NCBI GenBank assembly: GCA_905221615.1 | Contig: CAJNDT010006013.1 | Span: forward strand, 1,392,915-1,456,914 | DNA from: Symbiodinium sp. CCMP2592 | Taxonomy: Eukaryota > Sar > Dinophyceae > Suessiales > Symbiodiniaceae | Direction of reading: 5' to 3' | Length of the DNA: 64,000 bases | Shown: one piece after another, positions 49,514 to 60,686 of the stretch | Position numbering within the stretch: the stretch's first letter is position 1 | How the letters are laid out: every line of letters begins with the position of its first letter | Translations under genes and position numbers: made by a program | The notes under the pieces: generated by a model | Database searches by the model: none | Told to the model about the DNA's origin: nothing | The model's input: the letters and a program-made list of their open reading frames with translations, nothing else

Positions 49514-52500
49514 ATGCGCAACATGGCCACGATGCTGGACATGGAGCGTGAGATCAACAGCCAACGGGAGCTGCCGGTGGGTCTAAAAATTGAAAGCACT
49601 TCCTTAGGCGCAGAGCACGAAGCTCCCGAAGAGCATGAGCCCAGAGCCGTAAGGTCCGTACCCTGCCGGCTGCACTCGGCAGGAACAGCTTATTCGCGTC
49701 ACCTACACCATGGACCGCCAGGCAAAGTTTTGCTGTTTCGGCTGTTGCGTCGCAGATATCTTGAACAGCCATACCTTGCGACAGTATATTGGAAACAAAC
49801 AGGATCTGTTTTTTGTCTATTTGAGGGCCTTCTGTTGTCCGATGCATAGGGAGGTATTGATTTGAGGTTGAGGATTTCGGGCTTTGGGTTGGAGCTTTAA
49901 ATGTTTAGGTCCCAGGGTGAGGATCAGGTGATGGATTCAAGGTGCCTGCAGGGTTTCGGAACGAAGATAGCTTGTGTTTCCTCAGCCGTTGTACCCTTGC
50001 ACCGCAAGCCCTTCGACAGTCTCTGCACCAATGCTCTGCCAGCGACATTCGAAATCTCAAAGCCATGCTAATGCTTGCGTCTTATCACATGAATCGAAAC
50101 CTCGCCTTTGCTTATTTGGTCACATCTTGGATCCCGCAAGAGCTAGACAACTTACAGTAGAATCTTTTCGCGTCAGCCACCAACTTCCGGTCTGTATCCT
50201 GAAGATCCCAGGAGCTGACGCGATCAACCGACCACCAGGAAAGGAAACCTGAACATGTACACTAGAGGCACGCGGTGGCAACCGGAAGAACCTGTCTCCA
50301 CCAATCCTGCACCTCCGCAAATTTCAATTTTCAAGCCTTCACGGTTAGCTCAAGCTCTCTTTTTCTGCTTTGACCCTGAGCCGCGTGGAGGTTGCCCGCC
50401 TCAGCCGCGAGATCGAGCTTCTCCAGGAACGCCAGGTGTCCGGGTATTCGGGGCTCCTGAGAAGATGGCGCTTTCGAAGTCACCCCGATGGCGTGCAGGC
50501 ATCCAACCCTGAAGCCAATTGGCGAGTTCGAGAGGCTTGGATCTGTGACATGCGATGGCAGTCGGCGTGAAGCTGCGTTTTTGCACATGTTTAAGGCCTA
50601 GAGCCTAGCAATTGATCTCAGTGCCTTGTGGGCAGGACATCGAGGCACTTAGCCGGAGGCTGGATGCCCTGGAGGCGACTGTGGTTTCAGGAGACCCCGG
50701 ATCCTTGTTACCTTGTCGCAAACACATCGGGTTGGATCCCAAGCTCGAAGCACTCAAAGGCCATCAATCTCCGGAGTCTGACCGGTGAGGTTCGAAAGAC
50801 AGTCGGGTCTCCGCGGTCCGGGAACCAGGGTCTACACTGCGGAGGCTGAATGCAAAAACACTTGAAACTGAATCGAACATCTACGTACGTTGTTAGACAA
50901 GACCAGAAGCAAAAGATGACACCCTAGTTCTCAAATATAAAATGTGGGCAACATCCTCCAGGCCCACTCACCTACGTTCGAAGTCCCTCGAATAAAGAAC
51001 GTTGCAAATACCAAAGGTTGCAGCTTACGTTCGAAGCTCCAAAGACGTCACCGCCCGGAGGCCTTTTGCCGTTCAGAGGCCGAGGCGAAGGCTGAGGCCA
51101 AAGCCGAGGCCGCCGAGCTGCAAGGAGACTCAGACTTTTGCCACTGCCACGCTAACACGGCCGCCCGAACCCATTTCTGGCATCTCTAGATTCCAATTCC
51201 TGCGATAACACCACTAGGATGCTTTCATACAGAGCACACGTTGCCAGGTGGACAATGGGCCGCAGTCAGCAAGCCTTCAGGTGCCTGCACCCTGTCTTCG
51301 CAGGTTGATGCCTTGGGCTGTAGGGTTACATACCTCGTGTGTTCCGATGGAGGATGTTCACGAGCAGGGTGTTCTCGTAGGCGGTTTGATGACATATCTA
51401 CCGTTTGCATACGCTCGTGCGTCCGCCCGCGACGATGTCGAAGATGGTGGTGCCGGTGATGTCGATGATGATGTTGAGGAGCCCTCAACATCCGCAGCGA
51501 TGGTCCCTGTTTTGGGGGCTCCTTCTATACTTATAGTTTTATACATCCCAAAACCCTATGGTAACTATTCAGGCCCCTATCCCTATTATAAATCCAATTA
51601 GAGGAACCCTATTCTAGTTATTAAGGCCACTACAACTACATCTGCAACGATGGCTCCTGCCCAGATCAGCACGACACCGCCCCCCCCCCCCCGAACTCCG
51701 CAAGCTGGGCCTCGTATGTAGGGGCCTTAATAGGTAGGGTTCCTGTAAATTGAATGGGGTTCCGTTTAATAGGTTCTATAAGGGATGCTACTACCACAAT
51801 ATAGTAGCGTTAATACTTGGAATAGGGCTTCGGGTCCCTTCTCATAGTAAGGAACTGCCATGTATAGGTAATTATTACGTTCTCCTAGGAATTTTGATTG
51901 GTTTGACGCCTGTGGCTACTGGGGATAAGAGGGGGCGCGGGGCAAGGGTGGTCCGTGCAGGGAGGGCCCTATGATGGCTACTGGATCAACTTCACAGGCA
52001 AAGACGAACAGGTGAGTGGTGGCCATCTTCGGGATTTGATCAGTAGAGTATCTTAACAGCCATTCTCTTCATTTTGTTAATGTTTGGTGATGTTTTTGAG
52101 TGATCTTGGGCTTCATGTGCCATAAGCACGCTCGAGGCCGAGGGTTCTCCGGTGCAGTCGTGGTGCTAAGCATTGAGATGACGCATCGTGCATTTTGTCA
52201 ACTCACTCATGCATTGAGCCTCTTCCCAGCCGCAATAGTGAACTGTGTGTGGCAGCTCTTTCGCTTGGGACTGAGCTCCAGTCTGCGACACTGCAGGCCC
52301 GGAATGGTAAATTTTTGCTCCCGAACCCCATGTGGCAAAATCTTGACAGCAGCTGCACGGTCAAAAAAGAACGAGGAAACAAGACAGGCAAGGGCTTCAC
52401 AACTGAATCGACGTTGCAGGCACAGATCCTCGCCATCCGCGAAGAGGCCTCGCGAAGTTTGTGAAAGATCCGACCAAAGCTCCGAACATGGATGGGGCCG

Positions 52501-55348
52501 GTGGATGAGTCCTCCTGAAGCCTCAACCCTCGGCGCTTCTTGCACTCGGGAAAGGCACCTCAAGCTTGAACAGCTTGAACGGGTCAAGCCTGGCGATCGA
52601 ACCTTTGCACACTAAGCTGTAGCTGTTGGACGAAGTTTGCTTTGCAGTTCGAGGGTTGGGGATCTCAGAAGTCCGGATCGCAGGGGGGTTTAGGTTTCGA
52701 GGGTTTGAGTGGATTTGACGTCTTGTTTGGGCCTGAAGGCTTGAAGCAGCGCTCTTATTCACATCCCTTAACTGCGGTTGAGGGAGTCCGTCATGCATCT
52801 GAGGGTTGTGGGGATTCCGGCTACACCGGAACCCCAGCCCCAAGCCCCGAAAATGGAATCCATTTTGGGGCTCCCAGTTCGGGTACTTGGCGAACCTTTT
52901 GCAATCCTAAAGCTCAAACTTGGGTTCGACAGCTTTTCAATTTTGATTGGGAACTTCGTGCATCGACCCCAATCGCGGCAGATCCGGGCTCTCTCTGCAG
53001 AGTGCCATCTGGAGCAGACCCGTGATGTGGCAGGCACTGCTCCTGGCGCTTTGAGACCTGGGTTTGGGGTTATAAAGATCCAAAGCCCTTCGCGGATCTC
53101 AGAGGAAAACGCATGCCGTTGCCTGTCTGGTTTGTATTTTATGTGGTCAGAAGTGGATCGTGTGAGTCTCAGGAATATCCGGAAGATCGAGGCTGAAGCC
53201 CAGACTCGAAACTTTAGCCTAGGACCCGAAACCTGGAAACGGTGGACCAGACAATCCAAATTTCCATTTAATCCAAGACTAAGATAGACCACACGGAGTT
53301 TTTGGATCCTGGCTAGGTGTCCGAGCAAGGGCGGCCGTGGAGCAAATGGCTGCCAAGCAGCGGGCGGAGGCATTTTCGGGGTTACAAAGTTTCAAGTTTG
53401 ACTTTTTCTTTGAAGCTGGGGTTTGGGGAAGGTTTGCGGCAACGGGTGGGTTTTGGTTTCAATATCTCGCTGGCCTTTGCCCCGCACCCTTGCCCAGCGT
53501 AGTTCTGCATGTCTCAAGTTGTCTAGAGAGGCCGCTACAAGCTCAAGCGAAACTGGAGCCCTGCGTAGACAGGAAAGCTGTCACAGCGTCCGGTCAGACC
53601 ACGAAAGCTCCACACTTCGCCTTAACCCGAAAGGCTTTCTCTTGGAATCCCGAAAGCCCGAGAATATACCGCAAACCTCAACCCCTTTTTCTGCCGAAGC
53701 CGAAAGAAGTCACAAGGCTCTACCTTCCATAGCCCTGAAGTAGTCCTGCAGTTTGACGTGCTTTAGTTATTACCACAGTGCAAAGTTGTTGGAGTTTTTT
53801 CTTGCATGTGGCAGATGGAGAAGCTGCACTGTCAAATCGCAGATCTGCAGCGGTCCATGTCCAGCCAGGAGAGCAAGTTAGTAGAGGGTGGAGTTCGAGG
53901 CGTGAGCGAATCTGTTTCATTCTTGGTTCCAGTCAGATCTTCCTTGCGAAGCACCCGCATGGCCGGGCGTAGCTAGGCAGCTAGGCCTTTGAACTTCTTT
54001 GAACCTCAAAATCCTGAGATGCAAGCATCCCAGCACGGGGAACTTCCCCAAACCCTGCAGAACCCCGAAACCTAAAATGTTGCCTTAGAAACCTGAGCCC
54101 CGAGCCAAGCAGAAGCCGCAATAACTAGGCCCAACGCCCAACACCCCAGACCCAGCAGCATTCGCAGGACAATACTCCGACATCATCCCAAGGAGAAAGC
54201 TCGCAGGCCTTGATGTCGATAGATTCGAGAGTTTATGGGAGGCTGTTGGATTGAGTGGAAGGGGTCTGGAGATATCCGGACGTGTCTTCGGCATATGGAT
54301 CAACATGTTTTGCGTTGTGTGGGGCTTGGGATAAAAGCTGAGGGGAGGCTCTGCTCAAAGAGGCACCAAACGGATTTAACTCCGCTGGGTCCCAAGCAAA
54401 GCTGCAGTCTTCCGCAAGGACATTCTTATTGTTGCTTTTGTTGATGACGATGATGGCGATTCTTGCCATCTTCTGGTTTCTTCCCGGGCAGAACGGTCGG
54501 TTTGGACAGGTTTAGATGCTTGGGAAAGCCTTGGGTCGCAACTGATACCGAGAAAGAAGCCGCCCTTTGTCTACCGAGTCTACCCATGCACATGCATTCA
54601 GCCTTAGAGCCGTTGATCTTCAAAATCCTGAGTCAAAAATATTGTAGCCTTCGAACTTCAACCCTTGCCTCGGACAGTCAATGCAACACCTTTTGGGCTC
54701 TGTGGAGCCAGTTCTGCGGGCGGCGCTGGACCGCCTTTGTGGGAAGGGTGCGGAGGGTGGCTTTATTGAGGCTTGACGGGGCTTTACGGGTTGGGGTCTG
54801 GGCCTAATGCCTCGGACAAAGATTGTGAAGTAGGCTTCAATGGGGAATTCAGTCTTAAGTGTTCACCTTTAGCAGATGCGGCAGCTGGCAAAGCGAACAT
54901 GGAGTGGTCTGAGCTATGGCATGCTGGTCGGAGCCTGATGCCGCCAACGCAAGAGCTGCGAAGGTGGTGCGGGCCAAACTGTCAGGCATAGAGAAACATG
55001 CCAACACCACCATCGGCAGCACCAGCACAGAGCAGCACCAGCAGCAGAATCAGGAAACTATCGAGGCTGCTGCTGTCAGTTTATAGAGAATCTCTTGCCT
55101 TCATCCATGTGCGTCGCCATGTCTAGCAGAGGTCTGTAAAGGATTCAGCGACTTTGTTTCACTTCGCATCGCAAATCTCGAAGGTCCTAAAGTTTGACAT
55201 CGACCCCAAACGCGACACGAACCTGAAACTTGCAGCTCTCTTTCTGCCGTCGGCGTTGCACGAAACATCACCGATCAGAGGAGCAGCAGCTCGGCCGCAT
55301 CGTGGCGGACCTCCGTGGCGACACAGCAGCACGCTGTGCTGAGCTTAG
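49514..55348 (+). CDS. Possible host gene with very short coiled-coil exons
   Basis: Several 40-65-base segments look like exons bounded by AG and by GT or GC, each coding a heptad-like peptide: 49514-49576 (MRNMATMLDMEREINSQREL), 50381-50435 (RVEVARLSREIELLQERQ), 50636-50683 (DIEALSRRLDALEATV), about 51077-51128 (EAEAKAEAKAEAAELQ), 52420-52460 (AQILAIREEASRS), 53330-53380 (AAVEQMAAKQRAEAFS), 53815-53876 (MEKLHCQIADLQRSMSSQES), about 54876-55087 (DAANARAAKVVRAKLSGIE) and 55279-55348 (EEQQLGRIVADLRGDTAARC; donor GC). The G/C-rich third positions differ from the surrounding sequence. Dinoflagellates use GT, GC and GA donors. Together they suggest one coiled-coil protein gene with introns of about 0.2-1.3 kb, but the linkage, frames and ends are inferred and some exons may be wrong. 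Confidence 0.35.
51530..51930. repeat. AT-rich inverted repeat
   Basis: AGGAACCCTATTCTAGTTAT near 51602 and the reverse-complement-like TTAATAGGTAGGGTTCCT near 51727 form ~22-base arms about 100 bases apart, within a locally AT-rich block. May be a MITE-like insertion within the candidate gene's introns. Confidence 0.5.
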
Positions 55349-55349
55349 G

Positions 55350-55740
55350 CTGGCGTCGGGAACCTGGTGTTTGGAGGGCCCGTTGGTTCAGGTTTTTGCG
55401 CAAGTATGGGTTGTTGGATACTCGAGTTGGGTCGGAGGGCTCTTCAATGTGGGTATTGTTGGAGAGTTGAGCTAGTTAAACATGATGGTGCTTGGTGCTC
55501 GTTTGGGACATCCGTCCGGTCACAGTTCTTCAGGATTCCGTTTCTTGGTCGTGGATGGTTTCCAGCTTGGACAAGGGCGGCCACCGCCGGGAGTAGATTC
55601 CACCTGGCACCATTGAGGTTCAATTCAAGAGAGCAGTAACGGTCGTAGTAAGCAGTGGAGGTGGCAGTCGTGGTGGTGGTGGTGGCGGCGGCAATAGCAA
55701 GTCCGAGGAAGAGGAGGGGTTCAAGTAGCAATGGGAGTGG
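55350..55740. other. Intergenic, no gene recognised
   Basis: Nothing recognisable; ends in GGTGGT-type simple sequence. Confidence 0.4.
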
Positions 55741-55880
55741 TGGTGGTACTAGTTGCTAGTACTAGTTACTTGTGTACTAGTTTTAGTTACTTGTTACTCG
55801 TCTATACTGGTTACTTGTTATTAGCTACTAGTTACTGGATACTACTTACTAGTTCTGGTTGCTAGTTGCTAGTGCTAGTG
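55740..55880. repeat. CTAGTTAC-type tandem repeat
   Basis: Irregular units of ACTAGTTACTTGT and GCTAGTTGCTAG in tandem. Confidence 0.75.
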
Positions 55881-55892
55881 CCAGTGCTATTG

Positions 55893-55906
55893 CCAGTGCT
55901 GTAGTA

Positions 55907-55959
<53 letters not shown>

Positions 55960-55960
55960 C

Positions 55961-56017
<57 letters not shown>

Positions 56018-56192
56018 CAGTAGTAGTAGCAGCAGCAGTAGCAGTAGTAGCAGTAGCAAGTAGTAGTAGCAGCAGCAGCAGTAGCAGTAGCAGCAGTAGC
56101 AGCAGTAGTGGTAGTAGTAGTAGTAGTAGTGGTAGTAGTGGTAGTAGTAGTGGTAGTAGTAGTAGTAGTAGTAGAAGTAGTAGTAGTAAGTA
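55893..56192. repeat. (TAG)n microsatellite
   Basis: About 300 bases of TAG triplets with CAG and TGG variants. Read on the minus strand it is (CTA)n, like the tail of LINE G, but no LINE body is recognisable beside it. Confidence 0.93.
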
Positions 56193-56439
56193 GTAGTACG
56201 CACGTAGTACATATTTGACGCTGCGTTGTCGTGCACGTCGCCCGCATAAAACACTGTGTTTTTCGATGTACGCAGGACATGGCTTGTCTCAGTCAGGGGG
56301 GCTTTGATTTTGGATCAGGATAGTTGTCAGCAGTTGACTCAGCAGTGTCGGATCATGTGTGTTGTCAGCAGTTACTTGAACTATGCAAGAACAGGAAGCT
56401 TTACAGGGGAGCCCACACACGGAGCGCAGTTCTGAGCCA

Positions 56440-56830
56440 TGGCTGGCAAACTCTTCCAAGGCCCTCAGTTCCCCGCCCACCCCCCCGAACCCCCCAACCC
56501 CCACCCCCCACCCCCCCCCAAGCCAAGCCAAGCCAAGCCAAAAACAAGTACTGAAAATTTATTCCAAGGCCCTCATAGGAAAAGCAAGGCCCTCATAGGA
56601 AAAGCAAGGCCCTCACAGGAAACGCAAGGCTCATACGAATGATGTTGATGATGTTCAAGTTCCCCACCCACCCCCCCCAACCTCCCCAACCCCCACCCCC
56701 CCCAAGCCAAGCCAAGCCAAAAGCAAGTACTGAAAATTTATTCCAAGGCCCTCATAGGAAAAGCAAGACCCTCGTAGGAAAAGCAAGGCCCTCATACGAA
56801 ATCCATAGACCTGATACGAACACCAGGGCC
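56440..56830 (+). repeat. Duplicated ~200-base repeat with 20-base subunits
   Basis: Two copies (about 56445-56640 and 56655-56830) of C-rich sequence, AAGCC pentamers, ACTGAAAATTTATTCCAAGG and tandem AGGCCCTCATAGGAAAAGCA units. Confidence 0.85.
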
Positions 56831-57041
56831 GCATACGAAATCCAAGGTCTCATCAAACCCAAAGCACAAAGACATCCCCGCTCTCAAGCTGAAACCCAAA
56901 TCTCAAAGATAGAATTCCTAAGTCAAGGTTTTCAGAATTCAACGCCCCCCAGAGAATTAGTGAAATGTGCTTAGAACTCGAGTTTTGGGCATGTGAAGTA
57001 AGGAAATGCATAGCGTCAATTATGCACTATGCTCTTAGTAA

Positions 57042-57053
57042 TAGTAGTAGTAA

Positions 57054-57092
<39 letters not shown>

Positions 57093-57093
57093 C
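57042..57093. repeat. (TAG)n microsatellite
   Basis: About 17 TAG triplets. Confidence 0.9.
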
Positions 57094-57153
57094 CAAGAGA
57101 GCTTCCAGTCATCCAGGTTTCTTTTGTTTCATACCACAACAAAGAATCGCTCA

Positions 57154-58010
57154 ACTTTTCATCGCGACTTTGCGAACCTTTCCGGCAGGCTTCTGTCTTA
57201 CCGCAGGACGCTTATGCACAGTTCCTGGGCGAGTAATCGCTTGGCCTTTGCCAAAAATCTGTGATAAATGTGTCGCTGTATAGACTTCTGGATGTGGCGG
57301 ATACCAAAATTTGTTGGCCAGCCGTTCTGATAACATCAAGTCAAAATGACGGTACCTGTTGCCTTGACATGTTGCTTGCCACATTTGCAACAAGCCGCTT
57401 CTGCGGAAAAAATCGCTTGGGAACCTTGCAAGGCAAACTTCATGTTATAGAACCAATCCAGTTTGGTGCCCTGTTTCCATTGCCGACGCCAGCCGGGCCA
57501 TCCAACGTCTATTCCACGAGGCAAAGATGTCATGAGGTGTTCAATTTCTCCTGCTGTCTTCTGGAACTTGGCGTCAGCTTCAAGGAACCAGACATATCCA
57601 ATATCTGCGCAACGTTGATCGGAACGATAGCGGCGCAGCAGTTCTGAGCACTTGCAAAACCGGTCTGTGATTTGAAGCGCTTATCTTTACACCAAAAACT
57701 ATATTTGTTTATAGCAGTTTCACAGCTAGTCTTCAAAGAAAAAATATTAAACGAGCAAAACCAAACATACACTCATGCCTCCAGAACCATCGGTGCTGCA
57801 CAGAGAAATGAACAATCTCATTTGGCTTCAGGTTTCGTCCCATATGTTGGTCAACATTACATCTGAACCCGTAGACGACGTGGACTTTCGTGGCACCGAC
57901 ATGCTTCAGTTCTTTGAGAAGTGGAGCGTGGACACCGTGATTTCCAGAATGAGAGAGTATGATGAACAGTGAGTTTTTGATGCAAGCTGGTGATTGCGGT
58001 AGCACCAAAG
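57154..58010 (-). CDS. Possible host gene exons, glycosyltransferase family 25-like
   Basis: On the minus strand, about 57975-57790 codes HSGNHGVHAPLLKELKHVGA followed by KVHVVYGFRCN. About 57645-57430 codes DIGYVWFLEADAKF, GEIEHLMTSLPRGIDVGWPG and KFALQGSQAIFSAEA. About 57380-57154 codes FWYPPHPEVYTATHLSQIFG and a basic tail ending in a stop. The order (a GATKV start, FLEADA, LP...DVGW, GSQA) resembles the GT25 fold, where an acidic EDD-like motif binds the metal and sugar donor; here it is EAD. Frames change between segments, so introns or frameshifts must lie between them. This is a pattern-level guess. Confidence 0.3.
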
Positions 58011-58129
58011 CTTGTTCTTGTATATGCCAAGATCTGCATCGCTCCAGTGTTTTTCTCTTTGACTCCGAGGTGGTATGCCACCAAGAATTCCCGCATGTGC
58101 AGCAACACCACGGCATGATCAAAAAAATA

Positions 58130-58770
58130 CGGTGAAACCGATCACTGGAAGATTCTCGTCTATGTCATGACTAGGGTATTAAATTATTTTCGCTTCGAAG
58201 GCTTCGAACCGTTTGCCGTGTATAGCTGGACTACAGTGTAATAGTAGGTCCTTAGTAGGTGTTGTAGTGATGGAATACGGTAGTATCTGTGTGTATAAGT
58301 TTTTCAACTGAATCGGATTTGGTTATGCTTGTTTAAGACATTTCCAGTGATTTGATCTTTGTCGTTATTGTCAGGATCCTTGCCAACATCGTTACAACTT
58401 GAACCGCGAGCTACATCCGATGGCTCAGACCTTTAGACTCAAGGCTTTAGGGGTTTCAGACTCAAGGCTTTATCGGTTTAAACACGTATTGAACCTAAAT
58501 TGAGAGTATTCAATTTGTCGGCACACTCCCAACCGTTCTCCGAACCTTTACCCAGAAAAACCGACAGCCTGGACATTCCTGTTGCTTTAGAGCTCCGCAT
58601 GTAATACGCTTACACGGCGTGCGATCACAGGGTGTGGAGTTTGTTCGGGTTGGGGGAACTACGACTGTTAGCTTAGAGTTCGCAGTTCAATCTTGTATTA
58701 CTTGGTCAGACTTCTACATGAGTCATCGCAGCGTGCGAACGTTCGTTCTGCACCAAAAGATATTGTAAGT
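58130..58770. other. Intergenic, no gene recognised
   Basis: No open frame or motif of note. Confidence 0.4.
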
Positions 58771-58774
58771 CAAA

Positions 58775-58865
58775 TAAGCCTTATAAACCCTAAACATTCC
58801 TAAACCCTACACCTCAAAATCCAAAAACCGCTAACCCTAAACCGAAAAACCCTGAATACCCTAAG
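58775..58865 (-). repeat. Degenerate telomere-like (CCCTAAA) tract
   Basis: Words TAAACCCTAAA, CCTAAACCCTA and CTAACCCTAAACC; the orientation is opposite to that at 22672. Confidence 0.55.
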
Positions 58866-59109
58866 AATTTGACTCGAAATTCGAGTTCAGCGAAAATATA
58901 ACTATAGAATTAAACTATTGAAACTTGAGTTTAACCGATAACCGGAAGAACCGCAGTTGCGATGTTGCTGACGAAGTAGAACAAGCAACCTTGGCTGGAT
59001 CGAAATTCGCATCCCTTCATTGAACATAGCGTCATAGAGAGTTCAGAAAGTACTTCGTCTCAATCGACCGCGCCGCAAAGCGCCAACTCTGAGAACTCAA
59101 CAGCACATA

Positions 59110-59425
59110 GCGGAACAAATCGTGCGTGTACATTTCTGCTAGTATGAGCAGGAACTGCAGGGAAACATACAAGGAACAAATCGTACATATACAGTTCTGC
59201 TAGTATGAGCAAAAACTTAACGACACATGCCAGGAACAAAGCGTACATACACAGCGGTCCGGATGCTGACGTCCAACTGGAAACAAACATAACGGAGCAA
59301 ATCGTACATATACTACTCTGTTAGTAAACTACTCTGCTAGTATGAGCAAGAACCGCAGGGAAACATACAAGGAACAAATCGTACATACACAGCGGTCCGA
59401 ACGCTGTTCAAGACTCAACCGTTCA
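59110..59425. repeat. ~61-base tandem repeat
   Basis: Five imperfect units starting GGAACAAATCGTACATA and carrying CTGCTAGTATGAGCA or ACACAGCGGTCCG, at about 59113, 59174, 59234, 59294 and 59371. Confidence 0.88.
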
Positions 59426-59750
59426 CTCAACCAAAAGACATGGAAGAATCTGTCCATATATGTCCATCAACAACAGTCTCGTTCAACAGAAGAACAAACA
59501 TAAGAGAACAAATCCTACATGTACCATGGTTCCAAAGACGACCGAGCTTGCGAAGGAAATCATCAGCGGTCCCAGCGATAGACAGGACTAAACAAAACAC
59601 ATATCAGTTCTTTCATGGTGCAGCACTCAAATCCCCCAGAGTATTGCGTTCGTGACGGGGCTGTACAGTTGTCACTTGTCGGTGTTCATAAAAGAACGGT
59701 CGAAGTCTTCGTCACTGCATTTCGAAGACATCTACTCCTACAGCTTGCAT

Positions 59751-60411
59751 CTAGCCAGCACACCGCACAGTTCGTGCGCGTTGCTTTAACACATGCATGC
59801 CTGCGGCAAGCATGAAGTTACACCTCACGATATTGCCGCAGATACGACGGACATAATCGTAAAGTTTCTTTTGGTTGCGAGCCGTTTCCTCCAACCGACA
59901 TTGCAGTGAAGAAAGATTACAAGCATCGCGATCATCATCATCATCTTCAACGACCCACAAAGGACGCAGAACTGCCAACTGTACAGGCATAGCCGCGTAC
60001 TGATGCACATCCACATTCGTATCAACAAGGTGACCAAGAATCTCAGTCAGCAAACACGCTGGCAATGCCAGGTACGGAGCAGTCAGCCACAGTGCAAGCT
60101 TAAGTTTTTCTGATTCGTTCTTTGCCCATTCCTGCTCAAAATTTTCGAAGCCAACCAAACACTTCCTGTCGGCTCTGCTGCGCTCTGCGCAGAAGTGGTG
60201 CGAACAGTCGTCTCTCCCGTGTGCTGATAACTGCTGGCGTCTGGTTCCAAGCCGACTGGAACATATCAAGATTGAGAACCTCGGGCACATACAGTATAGC
60301 ATGGTGACCGGATGCACGGGATGTGGGTTCATGGCGATGCAAGCTAAGCCAAGCCACTACTCCGATCACAATGCGTTGCAAATGCCGCATGGCGGCTGTG
60401 ATTCGGTACAC
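59751..60411 (-). pseudogene. Possible host protein fragment, unknown family
   Basis: Two overlapping minus-strand frames look protein-like and seem to continue one another: GHHAILYVPEVLNLDMFQSA to EVFGWLRKF (about 60310-60139), then EQEWAKNESEKLKLALWLTA through an acidic VVEDDDDDRD stretch to DYVRRICGNIV (about 60140-59790). A frameshift or intron near 60140 joins them. No domain recognised. Confidence 0.3.
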
Positions 60412-60686
60412 ACATCAGAAAACATCAGCAAACATCAGCAGGCTTCGGACATGTTCTCCTTCACAATTGGAGTAGATGCCTTCGTAGCTACAGTCACGAT
60501 GCAGATTTACAGGAAGTCTCGAGACACGACACACAGAACCCAAACGCTGCGGGCCCATAGCCTGCGCAGCAAATGTAAAAGCAGCCCCAAAAACGAGTCA
60601 CTGTACAAACTCTCGCAGAGCTGGTAGGTAACACAGGCAAGCCAGCTGCATTTAGCTACGCCTGCGCATACACCTGTACATGTTTT

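Noticed and set aside
52850-52875. Spliced-leader-like CCATTTTGGGGCTC
   Set aside because: Matches only part of the leader, without the GTAG start, and not at an element or gene border.
55893-56192. (TAG)n tract as the tail of a minus-strand LINE
   Set aside because: No RT, zinc finger or USP trace lies on the expected side.
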